NCBI RefSeq assembly: GCF_015163075.1
Contig: NZ_JADDXU010000026.1
Coordinates: 1-64,000 of the forward strand
Source of the DNA: Streptomyces justiciae
GTDB lineage: Bacteria; Actinomycetota; Actinomycetes; Streptomycetales; Streptomycetaceae
Length of the DNA stretch: 64,000 nt
Direction of reading: 5' to 3'
In this document: positions 1-7,637 of the stretch, in pieces
How positions within the stretch are numbered: the stretch's first letter is position 1
Layout of the letters: the number at the start of each line of letters is the position of its first letter
Notes under the pieces: model-generated
Databases searched by the model: none
The model's input: only the letters and a program-made list of their open reading frames with translations
What the model was told of the DNA's origin: nothing
Translations under genes and position numbers: made by a program

Positions 1-87
1 CTGAGTCGGAATTCCCGCCCGCTTCGGGGACTGGTTCCGGCACGCGAGGCGGCCGGGTTCCCGTTCAGGCGGAGCCGTAAACGTACT

Positions 88-127
88 GGAGCGGGGCGCC
101 CCGATGCAAATCGAGGCGCCCCGCTCC
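88..127 (-). terminator. Terminator hairpin downstream of rnj
   Basis: A 13-bp perfect inverted repeat (GGAGCGGGGCGCC and its complement) encloses a 14-nt loop about 30 bp beyond the RNase J stop codon. Such long GC stems without a strong U tract are usual Streptomyces terminators. No gene is visible in bases 1-157. Confidence 0.75.
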
Positions 128-157
128 GGGTTCACGCGTACGAGGGCCGACGGACCG

Positions 158-1843
158 TCAGACCTCCACCACCACCGGGAGGATCATCGGCCTGCGGCGA
201 TACGTGTCGGAGACCCACTTGCCGAGAGTCCGCCGCACCAGCTGCTGGAGCTGATGGGGCTCGACCACGCCGTCCTGCGCCGAGCGCTCCAGGACCTCCG
301 TGATCCTCGGGATCACGTCGGCGAACGCCGAGTCCTCGATGCCGGAGCCGCGGGCGTGGACATGCGGCCCGCCCGTGATCTTGCCCGTCGACGAGTCGAT
401 GACGACGAAGACCGAGATGATGCCCTCGTCGCCGAGGATCTTGCGGTCCTTCAGGGCCGGCTCGCCCACATCGCCGACCGAGAGGCCGTCGACGTACACG
501 TAACCCGCCTGGACCTTGCCGGAGATCTTGGCCTTGCCCGCGACGAGGTCGACGACGACGCCGTCCTCGGCGATGACGATCCGGTCGTGCGGGACGCCGG
601 TCATGGCACCCAGTTCGGCGTTGGCCCGCAGGTGGCGCCATTCGCCGTGGACCGGCATCAGGTTCTTCGGGCGGCAGATGTTGTAGAAGTACAGCAGCTC
701 GCCGGCCGAGGCGTGGCCCGAGACGTGGACCTTGGCGTTGCCCTTGTGGACGACGTTGGCGCCCCAGCGGGTCAGGCCGTTGATCACGCGGTAGACCGCG
801 TTCTCGTTGCCGGGGATCAGGGACGACGCCAGGATCACCGTGTCGCCGGAGACGATGCGGATCTGGTGGTCCCGGTTGGCCATGCGGGACAGGGCCGCCA
901 TCGGCTCGCCCTGGGAACCCGTACAGACGAGGACCACCTCGCTGTCCGGGAGGTCGTCCAGGGTCTTCACGTCGACCACCAGGCCCGGCGGGACCTTCAG
1001 GTAGCCGAGGTCTCGCGCGATGCCCATGTTGCGGACCATCGAGCGGCCGACGAAGGCGACCCTGCGGCCGTACTCGTGGGCCGCGTCCAGGATCTGCTGG
1101 ATGCGGTGGACGTGGCTCGCGAAGCTGGCCACGATGATCCGCTTGCGGGCGCTCGCGAAGACCTGGCGCAGGACGTTGGAGATGTCCCGCTCGTGCGGGG
1201 TGAAGCCGGGGACTTCCGCGTTCGTGGAGTCCGAGAGAAGGAGGTCGATGCCCTCCTCGCTCAGGCGTGCGAACGCGTGTAGATCCGTCAGACGGTTGTC
1301 CAGCGGAAGCTGGTCCATCTTGAAGTCGCCGGTGTGGACGACCATGCCGGCGGGCGTGCGGATGGCGACTGCCAGCGCGTCCGGGATGGAGTGGTTGACC
1401 GCGACGAACTCGCAGTCGAACGGGCCGATGCGCTCGCGGTTCCCCTCCGCCACCTCGAGGGTGTACGGGCGGATGCGGTGCTCCTGGAGCTTGGCCTCGA
1501 TGAGAGCGAGGGTCAGCTTGGAGCCGATCAGCGGGATGTCCGGCTTCTCGCGGAGCAGGAAGGGGACGCCGCCGATGTGGTCCTCGTGGCCGTGCGTGAG
1601 CACGATGCCCTCGATGTCGTCGAGGCGGTCCCGGATGGACGAGAAGTCCGGCAGGATCAGGTCGATTCCGGGCTGCTCCTCCTCGGGGAAGAGCACTCCG
1701 CAGTCGACGATCAGAAGGCGGCCGCCGTACTCGAAGACCGTCATGTTTCGGCCGATCTCGCCGAGACCGCCGAGCGGGGTGACGCGCAGGCCGCCTTCGG
1801 GGAGCGGCGGGGGCGGGCCGAGTTCAGGATGCGGATGACTCAA
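158..1843 (-). CDS. rnj: Ribonuclease J (metallo-beta-lactamase/beta-CASP RNase)
   Basis: This 561-residue protein is RNase J, an enzyme with endonuclease and 5'-3' exonuclease activity in mRNA decay and rRNA maturation. The metallo-beta-lactamase zinc motif HGHEDHIGG is present near residue 85, the beta-CASP region follows, and the C-terminal domain contains the HASAGE and VHGEWRH motifs. Length matches actinobacterial homologues. The start appears to be TTG: the codon before the SHPHPELG N-terminus reads TTG and is preceded at about 6 nt by AGGAGAG. It is followed by a hairpin terminator and lies downstream of dapA on the same strand, an arrangement I recall from other Streptomyces. Identity is secure; the exact start less so. 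Confidence 0.95.
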   Translation of the reverse strand: MSHPHPELGPPPPLPEGGLRVTPLGGLGEIGRNMTVFEYGGRLLIVDCGVLFPEEEQPGIDLILPDFSSIRDRLDDIEGIVLTHGHEDHIGGVPFLLREKPDIPLIGSKLTLALIEAKLQEHRIRPYTLEVAEGNRERIGPFDCEFVAVNHSIPDALAVAIRTPAGMVVHTGDFKMDQLPLDNRLTDLHAFARLSEEGIDLLLSDSTNAEVPGFTPHERDISNVLRQVFASARKRIIVASFASHVHRIQQILDAAHEYGRRVAFVGRSMVRNMGIARDLGYLKVPPGLVVDVKTLDDLPDSEVVLVCTGSQGEPMAALSRMANRDHQIRIVSGDTVILASSLIPGNENAVYRVINGLTRWGANVVHKGNAKVHVSGHASAGELLYFYNICRPKNLMPVHGEWRHLRANAELGAMTGVPHDRIVIAEDGVVVDLVAGKAKISGKVQAGYVYVDGLSVGDVGEPALKDRKILGDEGIISVFVVIDSSTGKITGGPHVHARGSGIEDSAFADVIPRITEVLERSAQDGVVEPHQLQQLVRRTLGKWVSDTYRRRPMILPVVVEV

Positions 1844-1999
1844 AAGACTCTCCTCACCACACGCGCCACGTACCGGTAGGGCACGTGGCGCGCATGACGT
1901 TCGTGCGTGTAGCAGTTGTCGTTGTGTGGTGCGGGCACCGGTGGCCCGCGTATTCAGTTGTGAAGTCTGTTGCGCGCCGGGGGCGCACGAAGTCTGTTG

Positions 2000-2899
2000 T
2001 CAGAGCTGTACCCCGCCGGCGGCAAGATCGATCTTGAGCTGCTCGATCTCTTCCGGAGTGAGTTCCACCATGGGGGCGCGCAGCGGTCCGGCGGGCAGGC
2101 CCTGGAGGGCGAGCGCGGCCTTGGTCGTCATGACGCCCTGGGTGCGGAACATGCCGGTGTAGACCGGGAGCAGCTTCTGGTGGATCTCCGTGGCCTTCTG
2201 GACGTCGCCCGAGACGAAGGCGTCCACGAGGGCGCGCAGGTCCGGGGTGACCACATGGCCGACGACCGAGACGAAGCCGACCGCGCCCACGGAGAGGAGC
2301 GGCAGGTTCAGCATGTCGTCGCCGGAGTACCAGGCGAGGCCGGAGCGGGCGATGGCCCAGCTGGCGCGACCGAGGTCGCCCTTGGCGTCCTTGTTGGCGA
2401 CGATGCGCGGGTGCTCGGCGAGCCGGACCAGCGTCTCGGTGTTGATCGGGACGCCGCTGCGGCCGGGGATGTCGTAGAGCATGACCGGCAGCTCGGTGGC
2501 GTCGGCGATGGCCTTGAAGTGCCGGTACAGGCCCTCCTGCGGGGGCTTGTTGTAGTACGGCGTGACCACCAGGAGGCCGTGGGCGCCGGTCTGTTCGGCG
2601 GCCTTGGCCAGTTCGAGGCTGTGGTGGGTGTCGTTGGTGCCGACGCCAGCGACGACATGGGCGCGGTCGCCGACCGCCTCCAGTACGGCTCGTACGAGGT
2701 CCGATTTCTCCGTGTCGCTGGTGGTGGGCGACTCACCGGTGGTGCCGTTGATGATCAGGCCGTCGTTGCCTGCGTCCACCAGGTGGGAAGCGAGCCGCTG
2801 CGCGCCGTCGAGGTCGAGTGCGCCGTCCGCCGTGAAGGGCGTGACCATGGCGGTGAGGACCCTCCCGAAGGGGGTCTGCGGAGTGGAGGTCGGAGCCAT
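2000..2899 (-). CDS. dapA: 4-hydroxy-tetrahydrodipicolinate synthase (DapA)
   Basis: DapA condenses pyruvate with aspartate semialdehyde, the first committed step of lysine and diaminopimelate synthesis, in the cytoplasm. The 299-residue TIM barrel shows the GTTGESPT phosphate/pyruvate loop, the YDIPGRSG motif with the active-site Tyr, and the Schiff-base lysine in NKDAKGD. I chose ATG at 2899 (protein begins MAPTSTPQTPFGR). An in-frame GTG at 2908 would add three residues, one of them a TTA leucine codon, and neither start has a strong Shine-Dalgarno. It is upstream of rnj on the same strand, about 156 bp apart. The pathway partner dapB lies 3 kb away. Confidence 0.95.
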   Translation of the reverse strand: MAPTSTPQTPFGRVLTAMVTPFTADGALDLDGAQRLASHLVDAGNDGLIINGTTGESPTTSDTEKSDLVRAVLEAVGDRAHVVAGVGTNDTHHSLELAKAAEQTGAHGLLVVTPYYNKPPQEGLYRHFKAIADATELPVMLYDIPGRSGVPINTETLVRLAEHPRIVANKDAKGDLGRASWAIARSGLAWYSGDDMLNLPLLSVGAVGFVSVVGHVVTPDLRALVDAFVSGDVQKATEIHQKLLPVYTGMFRTQGVMTTKAALALQGLPAGPLRAPMVELTPEEIEQLKIDLAAGGVQL

Positions 2900-2972
2900 G
2901 GGTAACACGCTACTCGCTGCTCAAGACGTGGTCTGCCCTCGGGGGGCGCGAAAAGTCATGACAAAGGTGGAG

Positions 2973-3010
2973 CCCGGCACTGCCTGCTCGGGGGTTCAAG
3001 CAGTGCCGGG
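2973..3010 (-). terminator. Terminator hairpin after thyX
   Basis: An 11-bp inverted repeat (CCCGGCACTGC / GCAGTGCCGGG) lies in the 200-bp gap between thyX and dapA, about 100 bp beyond the thyX stop. It separates the two transcription units. Confidence 0.6.
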
Positions 3011-3110
3011 TCCGTTTGATCAGGCTAGATGAACTTCTCCAAATGCCGCAATACGGACACCTCGCGAGGCTGAACCGTACATCTGTGCCCGGTCGGGGAA
3101 CGCGGGTGCG

Positions 3111-3851
3111 TTACGGCGCCACACGGCCGTTCGCATTGAAGGCGGCGTACGTGAGCGGCATGAGCTTGGCCCACTCGGCCTCCATCTTCTCGCCGACCAT
3201 CTCGATCTCGCGCTGCGGGAAGGAGGGGACCTTCGCCAGTTCGTGCTGGGTGCGCAGGCCGAGGAAGTGCATCAGCGAGCGGGCGTTGCACGTGGCGTAC
3301 ATCGAGGAGAACAGGCCGACCGGGAGGACCGCGCGGGCGACCTCGCGGGCGACGCCGGCGGCGAGCATTTCCTGGTAGGAGCGGTAAGACTGGCGGTACG
3401 ACTCCTCCATCGCCCGTGACACCGAGTCGTGCTGCTCGGGTGTCCCCTCTACGAACACATACTTGCCAGGTCGGCCCTGCTGAACGAGCTTGCGCGATGT
3501 GTCGGGCACGTAGAAGACAGGCTGCAGTTCCCTGTACCGGCCGGACTCCTCGTTGTACGACCACCCCACTCGGTGCCGCATGAACTCACGGAAGACGAAG
3601 ATCGGGGCATTGATGAAGAAGGTCATGGAGTTGTGCTCGAACGGGCTGCCATGCCGGTCACGCATCAGGTAGTTGATCAGCCCTTTGGAACGCTCCGGGT
3701 CCTTGCCCAACTCGTCCAGGGACTGCTCCCCAATGGTCGACACACGGGCCGCGAACAGCACGTCCGAGTCTGTCGCACTGTGCTTGACCAGCTCGACGCT
3801 GACGTCACTGCGCAAGTCGATCTTGAACTCGTCATCGGGGGTGGGGGTCAC
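3111..3851 (-). CDS. thyX: Flavin-dependent thymidylate synthase (ThyX)
   Basis: ThyX makes dTMP from dUMP using methylene-tetrahydrofolate and FAD/NADPH. The 246-residue protein carries the signature RHR followed by WSYNEESGRY (the RHRX7-8S motif, here the 8-residue spacing variant) and a second conserved part near the C-terminus (NARSLMHFLGLR). Start is GTG at 3851 preceded by a GAAGGAC ribosome-binding site. It is a stand-alone gene between dapA and a divergent small membrane-protein gene. Identification is certain from the motif. Confidence 0.96.
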   Translation of the reverse strand: MTPTPDDEFKIDLRSDVSVELVKHSATDSDVLFAARVSTIGEQSLDELGKDPERSKGLINYLMRDRHGSPFEHNSMTFFINAPIFVFREFMRHRVGWSYNEESGRYRELQPVFYVPDTSRKLVQQGRPGKYVFVEGTPEQHDSVSRAMEESYRQSYRSYQEMLAAGVAREVARAVLPVGLFSSMYATCNARSLMHFLGLRTQHELAKVPSFPQREIEMVGEKMEAEWAKLMPLTYAAFNANGRVAP

Positions 3852-4023
3852 GGTTCGAAGGGTCCTTCCATCGCGTCTTTCGGCGACGCCACTCTACGGC
3901 CCACCAAACAGGACGTTCGTTGTCGTGACCGAGGAAACTTGGTTAAACCGGGCACCTTTTCTGGAACTCGTGCGTCTGTATCAACAACAGTCACTTATTC
4001 GAGCTTGAGAGGAGCGCTCCCCC

Positions 4024-4263
4024 ATGTTCAGCCGGCGTGAGCCCGTCCCGTTCGCCTTCGTCGCCGAGGCCGACAGGTTCCGCAGCAATGTCACTCCCCC
4101 GCCCCGGGAGAAGTCCTCCGCCGGGCAGATAGCCGGGCGTTGGCTGCTGGGGGTCACCATCATCGCCGCGCTGGTGGGTTCCCTGGTGCTCGGGATGCCG
4201 GCGCTGACCGTCGATCACTCCGCCACGGACACCCAGCAGTCACAGGCGTCCCAAGGACACTGA
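4024..4263 (+). CDS. Small single-pass membrane protein, unknown function
   Basis: A 79-residue protein starting at ATG 4024 with GAGAGGAG about 10 nt upstream. The first 45 residues are soluble and basic/proline-containing. They are followed by one membrane segment (WLLGVTIIAALVGSLVLGM) and a short polar tail. I do not recognise a family. It is divergent from thyX and points the same way as the next PH-like membrane gene, 125 bp away. Its good RBS and charge pattern suggest a real gene, but no role can be assigned. Confidence 0.7.
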   Translation: MFSRREPVPFAFVAEADRFRSNVTPPPREKSSAGQIAGRWLLGVTIIAALVGSLVLGMPALTVDHSATDTQQSQASQGH

Positions 4264-4387
4264 CTCTCCCCCACTGCCCCAAATGGCGTGGGAGGGACCC
4301 CCATGAGCCCCCAAAGGTGGCTCGTAGGGACACTGGCGGATAGCCTCACCGGGCACAGCCCACGCATGCATTGAGTGAGGACCAGCC

Positions 4388-4942
4388 GTGCCCCTGCCCT
4401 TCCTGACGGCCGACCGCGCCTTCGAGACAGCCGACGACATCGCGCTGCCCTTCGACGACCGCGACCACTGGCGGCGCCCGTACCGTCCCGGTCCCTGGCG
4501 GGTGGGTGCGGCGGCGCTTCTGCTGCTGCTCGCGTCGTACGTGCTGTTCGCGGCGGTCATCATCGCCCTGACCGGTTCGGTGTCCGAGGGTGGTGTGGTC
4601 TTCGGGGGCGCGCTGGCCGTCATCGCCGTGTCGCTGCGGCTGTTGCGGATGGGCGTGTGGGTGAGCGCGCGCGGGGTGCGCCATGTCGGGTTCCTCCTCA
4701 CGCGGACCGTGCGGTGGGAGCAGGTCGTCGCCGTGCGGACGGTGCAGCAGCCGGTGCGCTGGCTGGGCCTGCCGCGGACCGTTCAGGGGCAGGCGCTGAC
4801 CGTCGTACGGCGTGATCGCGCGGCGGAGGACACCTCGCCGCTGCTGACCACGCACAACGCGGACTTCCTGGGGCGGGCCGAGGCGTTCGACCGGGCCGCG
4901 GACTCGGTGGAGGCGTGGGGCGCGGAGTATCAGCGGGGCTGA
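4388..4942 (+). CDS. PH-domain-like membrane protein
   Basis: The 184-residue protein has a polar N-terminus, two adjacent hydrophobic segments (about residues 38-60 and 65-85), then a cytoplasmic region with the pattern V-R-W-E-Q-V-V-A-V and later beta-type stretches. This is the layout of bacterial PH-like proteins with a two-helix anchor (DUF2581/bPH type). Such proteins are common in actinobacteria and their roles are mostly unknown. It ends just before a strong bidirectional terminator. Family assignment is by pattern only. Confidence 0.75.
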   Translation: MPLPFLTADRAFETADDIALPFDDRDHWRRPYRPGPWRVGAAALLLLLASYVLFAAVIIALTGSVSEGGVVFGGALAVIAVSLRLLRMGVWVSARGVRHVGFLLTRTVRWEQVVAVRTVQQPVRWLGLPRTVQGQALTVVRRDRAAEDTSPLLTTHNADFLGRAEAFDRAADSVEAWGAEYQRG

Positions 4943-4960
4943 GTCGCCGACGAAGACGTC

Positions 4961-4999
4961 GAAGGGGCCGGTCCGCGGTGTGTGCGGGCCGGCCCCTTC
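4961..4999. terminator. Bidirectional terminator hairpin
   Basis: A 16-bp near-perfect inverted repeat (GAAGGGGCCGG... / ...CCGGCCCCTTC) separates the convergent PH-like gene (+) and the 150-residue membrane protein gene (-). Confidence 0.85.
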
Positions 5000-5012
5000 G
5001 GCGTACGGCGTC

Positions 5013-5465
5013 TCAGGCCTGGACGGGTTTGCCGTCGTGCAGGGCGATCGCCCTCTGCATCGCCTTGCGGGCGCGCGGGGTGTCGCGGGCGTCGTGGTAG
5101 GCGACGGCGAGGCGGAACCAGCTGCGCCAGTCGTCGGGTTCGGCCTCGGTCTCGGCCTTGCGCTTGGCGAAGACCTCGTCGGCCGAGTCGCGGTCGATGC
5201 GGCCGCTGGGCAGGCGCTTCAACTCGTCGACGGGCAGGCCGCCTTCGGCGTCGAGTTCGGCGGCGAGCTGGTTGGCCTTGCGGACGAACTCGGTGTTCTT
5301 CCACAGGAACCACAGGCCGATGACCGGCAGGATCAGCACCGCCACGCCGAAGGTGACGGTGATGAGGGTGCCGGACTGGATGAGCATGACGCCGCGGCTG
5401 CCGACCAGGACGAAGTAGAAGACCAGGACGGCGGCCGTTATGGCGTAGGACAGCTTGGCGCGCAT
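5013..5465 (-). CDS. Two-helix membrane protein with TPR-like tail
   Basis: A 150-residue protein. Two hydrophobic segments occupy about residues 6-28 and 37-53 (ending LWFLWKN), followed by a charged helical region. The C-terminus (DDWRSWFRLAVAYHDARDTPRARKAMQRAI, about residues 108-140) looks like a single TPR unit. Function unknown. It is 7 bp downstream of dapB on the same strand and so is probably co-transcribed with it. Streptomyces commonly carries such a gene next to dapB, which suggests a conserved but uncharacterised partner. Confidence 0.75.
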   Translation of the reverse strand: MRAKLSYAITAAVLVFYFVLVGSRGVMLIQSGTLITVTFGVAVLILPVIGLWFLWKNTEFVRKANQLAAELDAEGGLPVDELKRLPSGRIDRDSADEVFAKRKAETEAEPDDWRSWFRLAVAYHDARDTPRARKAMQRAIALHDGKPVQA

Positions 5466-5472
5466 GGTGGTG

Positions 5473-6225
5473 TCAGCCCAGGTCCAGGAAGTTTTCCAGG
5501 CCGAAGGTCAGGCCCGGGGTCGTGACCACCTTGCGGGCGCCCAGCAGGATGCCCGGCATGAAGCTGCTGTGGTGGAGCGAGTCGTGGCGGATCGTCAGCG
5601 TCTCGCCCTCGCCGCCCAGGAGGACCTCCTGGTGGGCCAGGAGACCGCGCAGGCGGACGGAGTGGACGGGGACGCCGTCGACGTCCGCGCCGCGCGCGCC
5701 CTCGAGGGCCGTCTCGGTGGCGTCCGGCGCCTGAGCCGTGCCCGCCGCGCGCCGGGCCTCGGCGATGAGCTGGGCCGTGCGCGTGGCGGTGCCCGAAGGC
5801 GCGTCGACCTTCTTCGGGTGGTGGAGTTCGACGACCTCCACCGACTCGAAGTAGGGGGCCGCGATCTGCGCGAACTTCATGTTCAGGACGGCGCCGATGG
5901 AGAAGTTGGGCGCGATGAGGACGCCCGTCTCCGGGGACGCGGCCAGCCAGCCGTTCAGCTGCGCGAGGCGCTCGTCGGTCCAGCCCGTCGTACCGACGAC
6001 GGCGTGGATGCCGTGGCCGACGCAGTACTCCAGGTTGTCCATCACCGAGGCGGGCGTGGTCAGTTCGACGGCGACCTGGGCGCCCGTCTCCGCCAGGGTC
6101 TCCAGCTTGTCGCCCCGGCTCAGGGCGGCGACCAGCTCCATGTCCTCGGCGGCCTCGACGGCCTTGACCGCCTCGGAGCCGATCCGGCCCTTGGCACCGA
6201 GGACCGCCACGCGCAGCTTGCTCAT
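5473..6225 (-). CDS. dapB: 4-hydroxy-tetrahydrodipicolinate reductase (DapB)
   Basis: DapB reduces the DapA product with NAD(P)H in lysine/diaminopimelate synthesis. The 250-residue protein begins with the Rossmann loop GAKGRIGSE and contains the active-site motif HHPKKVDAPSGTA (His-His, Lys and substrate-binding loop). I start it at ATG 6225, preceded at the right distance by AAGGAAG; the open frame extends 68 codons upstream without family similarity. It is 32 bp downstream of the M16 peptidase gene, so the dapB-protease-pnp genes probably form one unit. Confidence 0.96.
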   Translation of the reverse strand: MSKLRVAVLGAKGRIGSEAVKAVEAAEDMELVAALSRGDKLETLAETGAQVAVELTTPASVMDNLEYCVGHGIHAVVGTTGWTDERLAQLNGWLAASPETGVLIAPNFSIGAVLNMKFAQIAAPYFESVEVVELHHPKKVDAPSGTATRTAQLIAEARRAAGTAQAPDATETALEGARGADVDGVPVHSVRLRGLLAHQEVLLGGEGETLTIRHDSLHHSSFMPGILLGARKVVTTPGLTFGLENFLDLG

Positions 6226-6257
6226 CTCTTGCTTCCTTAAGCCAGAACAGAAGGGGG

Positions 6258-7637
6258 TTAGGCCACGGCCTCGTGCAGTCGGGACGCCTGCTTGTCCTTG
6301 AGCGGGCCGATGACCGACAGCGAGGGCCGCTGCCCCAGGATGTCGCGGGCGACCGCGCGGACGTCGTCCGGGGTGACCGAGGCTATCCGGGTGAGCATGT
6401 CGTCGACGGACATCTGCTCGCCCCAGCACAGCTCGCTCTTGCCGATGCGGTTCATCAGCGCGCCGGTGTCCTCCAGGCCGAGGACCGTCGAACCCCGGAG
6501 CTGGCCGATGGCGCGGGCGATCTCGTCGTCGGACAGGCCGTGCTCGGCGACCTGGTCGAGTTCGTCGCGGCAGATCTTCAGCACGTCATGGACCTGCGAG
6601 GGCCGGCAGCCGGCGTAGACGCCGAAGAGGCCGCAGTCGGCGAAGCCCGAGGTGTACGAGTACACGCTGTAGGCCAGGCCGCGCTTCTCGCGGACCTCCT
6701 GGAACAGGCGGGAGGACATGCCGCCGCCCAGGGCCGTGTTGAGGACGCCGAGGGCCCAGCGGCGCTCGTCGGTGCGGGCGAGGCCCGGCATGCCGAGGAC
6801 GACATGGGCCTGCTCGGTCTTGCGGCCGATCAGCTCCACGCGGCCCGCGGTGCGCAGGGCACGCCGGCCGTCGCGCGGGGCGATGGGCGTGGCGTCGGTG
6901 TTCTTGAGGGCGCCCGCCTTCTCGAAGGCCGCGCGGACCTGTCGTACGACCTTGTTGTGGTCGATGTTGCCCGCGGCGGCCACGACCAGGTGGGTGGGGT
7001 CGTAGTGCTTCTTGTAGAAGCGGCGGATGCGGTCGGCGGTCAGGGCGTTGACGGTGTCGACCGTGCCGAGGACCGGGCGGCCGAGGGGGTTGTCGCCGAA
7101 CATGGTGTGCGCGAACAGGTCGTGCACGCAGTCGCCCGGGTCGTCCTCGGTCATGGCGATCTCTTCGAGGATCGCGCCCCGCTCGACGTTGACGTCCTCT
7201 TCGAGGATGAGGGAACCCGTGAGCATGTCGCAGACGACGTCTATGGCGAGCGGCAGGTCGGTGTCGAGCACGCGCGCGTAGTAGCACGTGTACTCCTTCG
7301 CCGTGAACGCGTTCATCTCGCCGCCGACCGCGTCGAGCGCCGAGGAGATGTCCAGGGCGGAGCGGCGCGTGGTGCCCTTGAAGAGCAGGTGCTCCAGGTA
7401 GTGCGTGGCGCCGTTCAGGGCCGGGGTCTCGTCGCGGGAGCCGACGTGGGCCCAGATGCCGAAGGTCGCGGAGCGGACCGAGGGCAGGGTCTCGGTGACG
7501 ATGCGCAGGCCACCCGGGAGGGTGGTCTTACGGACCGTACCGATGCCGTTCTCGCCCTTGATCAGGGTTTGGGTACGGGCGACGGCCCGCGCCTCCGAGG
7601 AGGTGCGGGCCGTCGCCGTGGAGCTACTCGACGTCAC
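6258..7637 (-). CDS. M16 family zinc metallopeptidase
   Basis: A 459-residue member of the insulinase/processing-peptidase family. The inverted zinc motif HYLEH is at about residue 82, with the downstream glutamate region (E in NAFTAKEYTCYYARV) giving the third ligand, and a C-terminal inactive-lobe half. No signal peptide is evident. It overlaps pnp by 4 nt (GTGA), implying translational coupling. An M16 peptidase beside pnp is a conserved actinobacterial arrangement; the substrate is unknown. Confidence 0.93.
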   Translation of the reverse strand: MTSSSSTATARTSSEARAVARTQTLIKGENGIGTVRKTTLPGGLRIVTETLPSVRSATFGIWAHVGSRDETPALNGATHYLEHLLFKGTTRRSALDISSALDAVGGEMNAFTAKEYTCYYARVLDTDLPLAIDVVCDMLTGSLILEEDVNVERGAILEEIAMTEDDPGDCVHDLFAHTMFGDNPLGRPVLGTVDTVNALTADRIRRFYKKHYDPTHLVVAAAGNIDHNKVVRQVRAAFEKAGALKNTDATPIAPRDGRRALRTAGRVELIGRKTEQAHVVLGMPGLARTDERRWALGVLNTALGGGMSSRLFQEVREKRGLAYSVYSYTSGFADCGLFGVYAGCRPSQVHDVLKICRDELDQVAEHGLSDDEIARAIGQLRGSTVLGLEDTGALMNRIGKSELCWGEQMSVDDMLTRIASVTPDDVRAVARDILGQRPSLSVIGPLKDKQASRLHEAVA

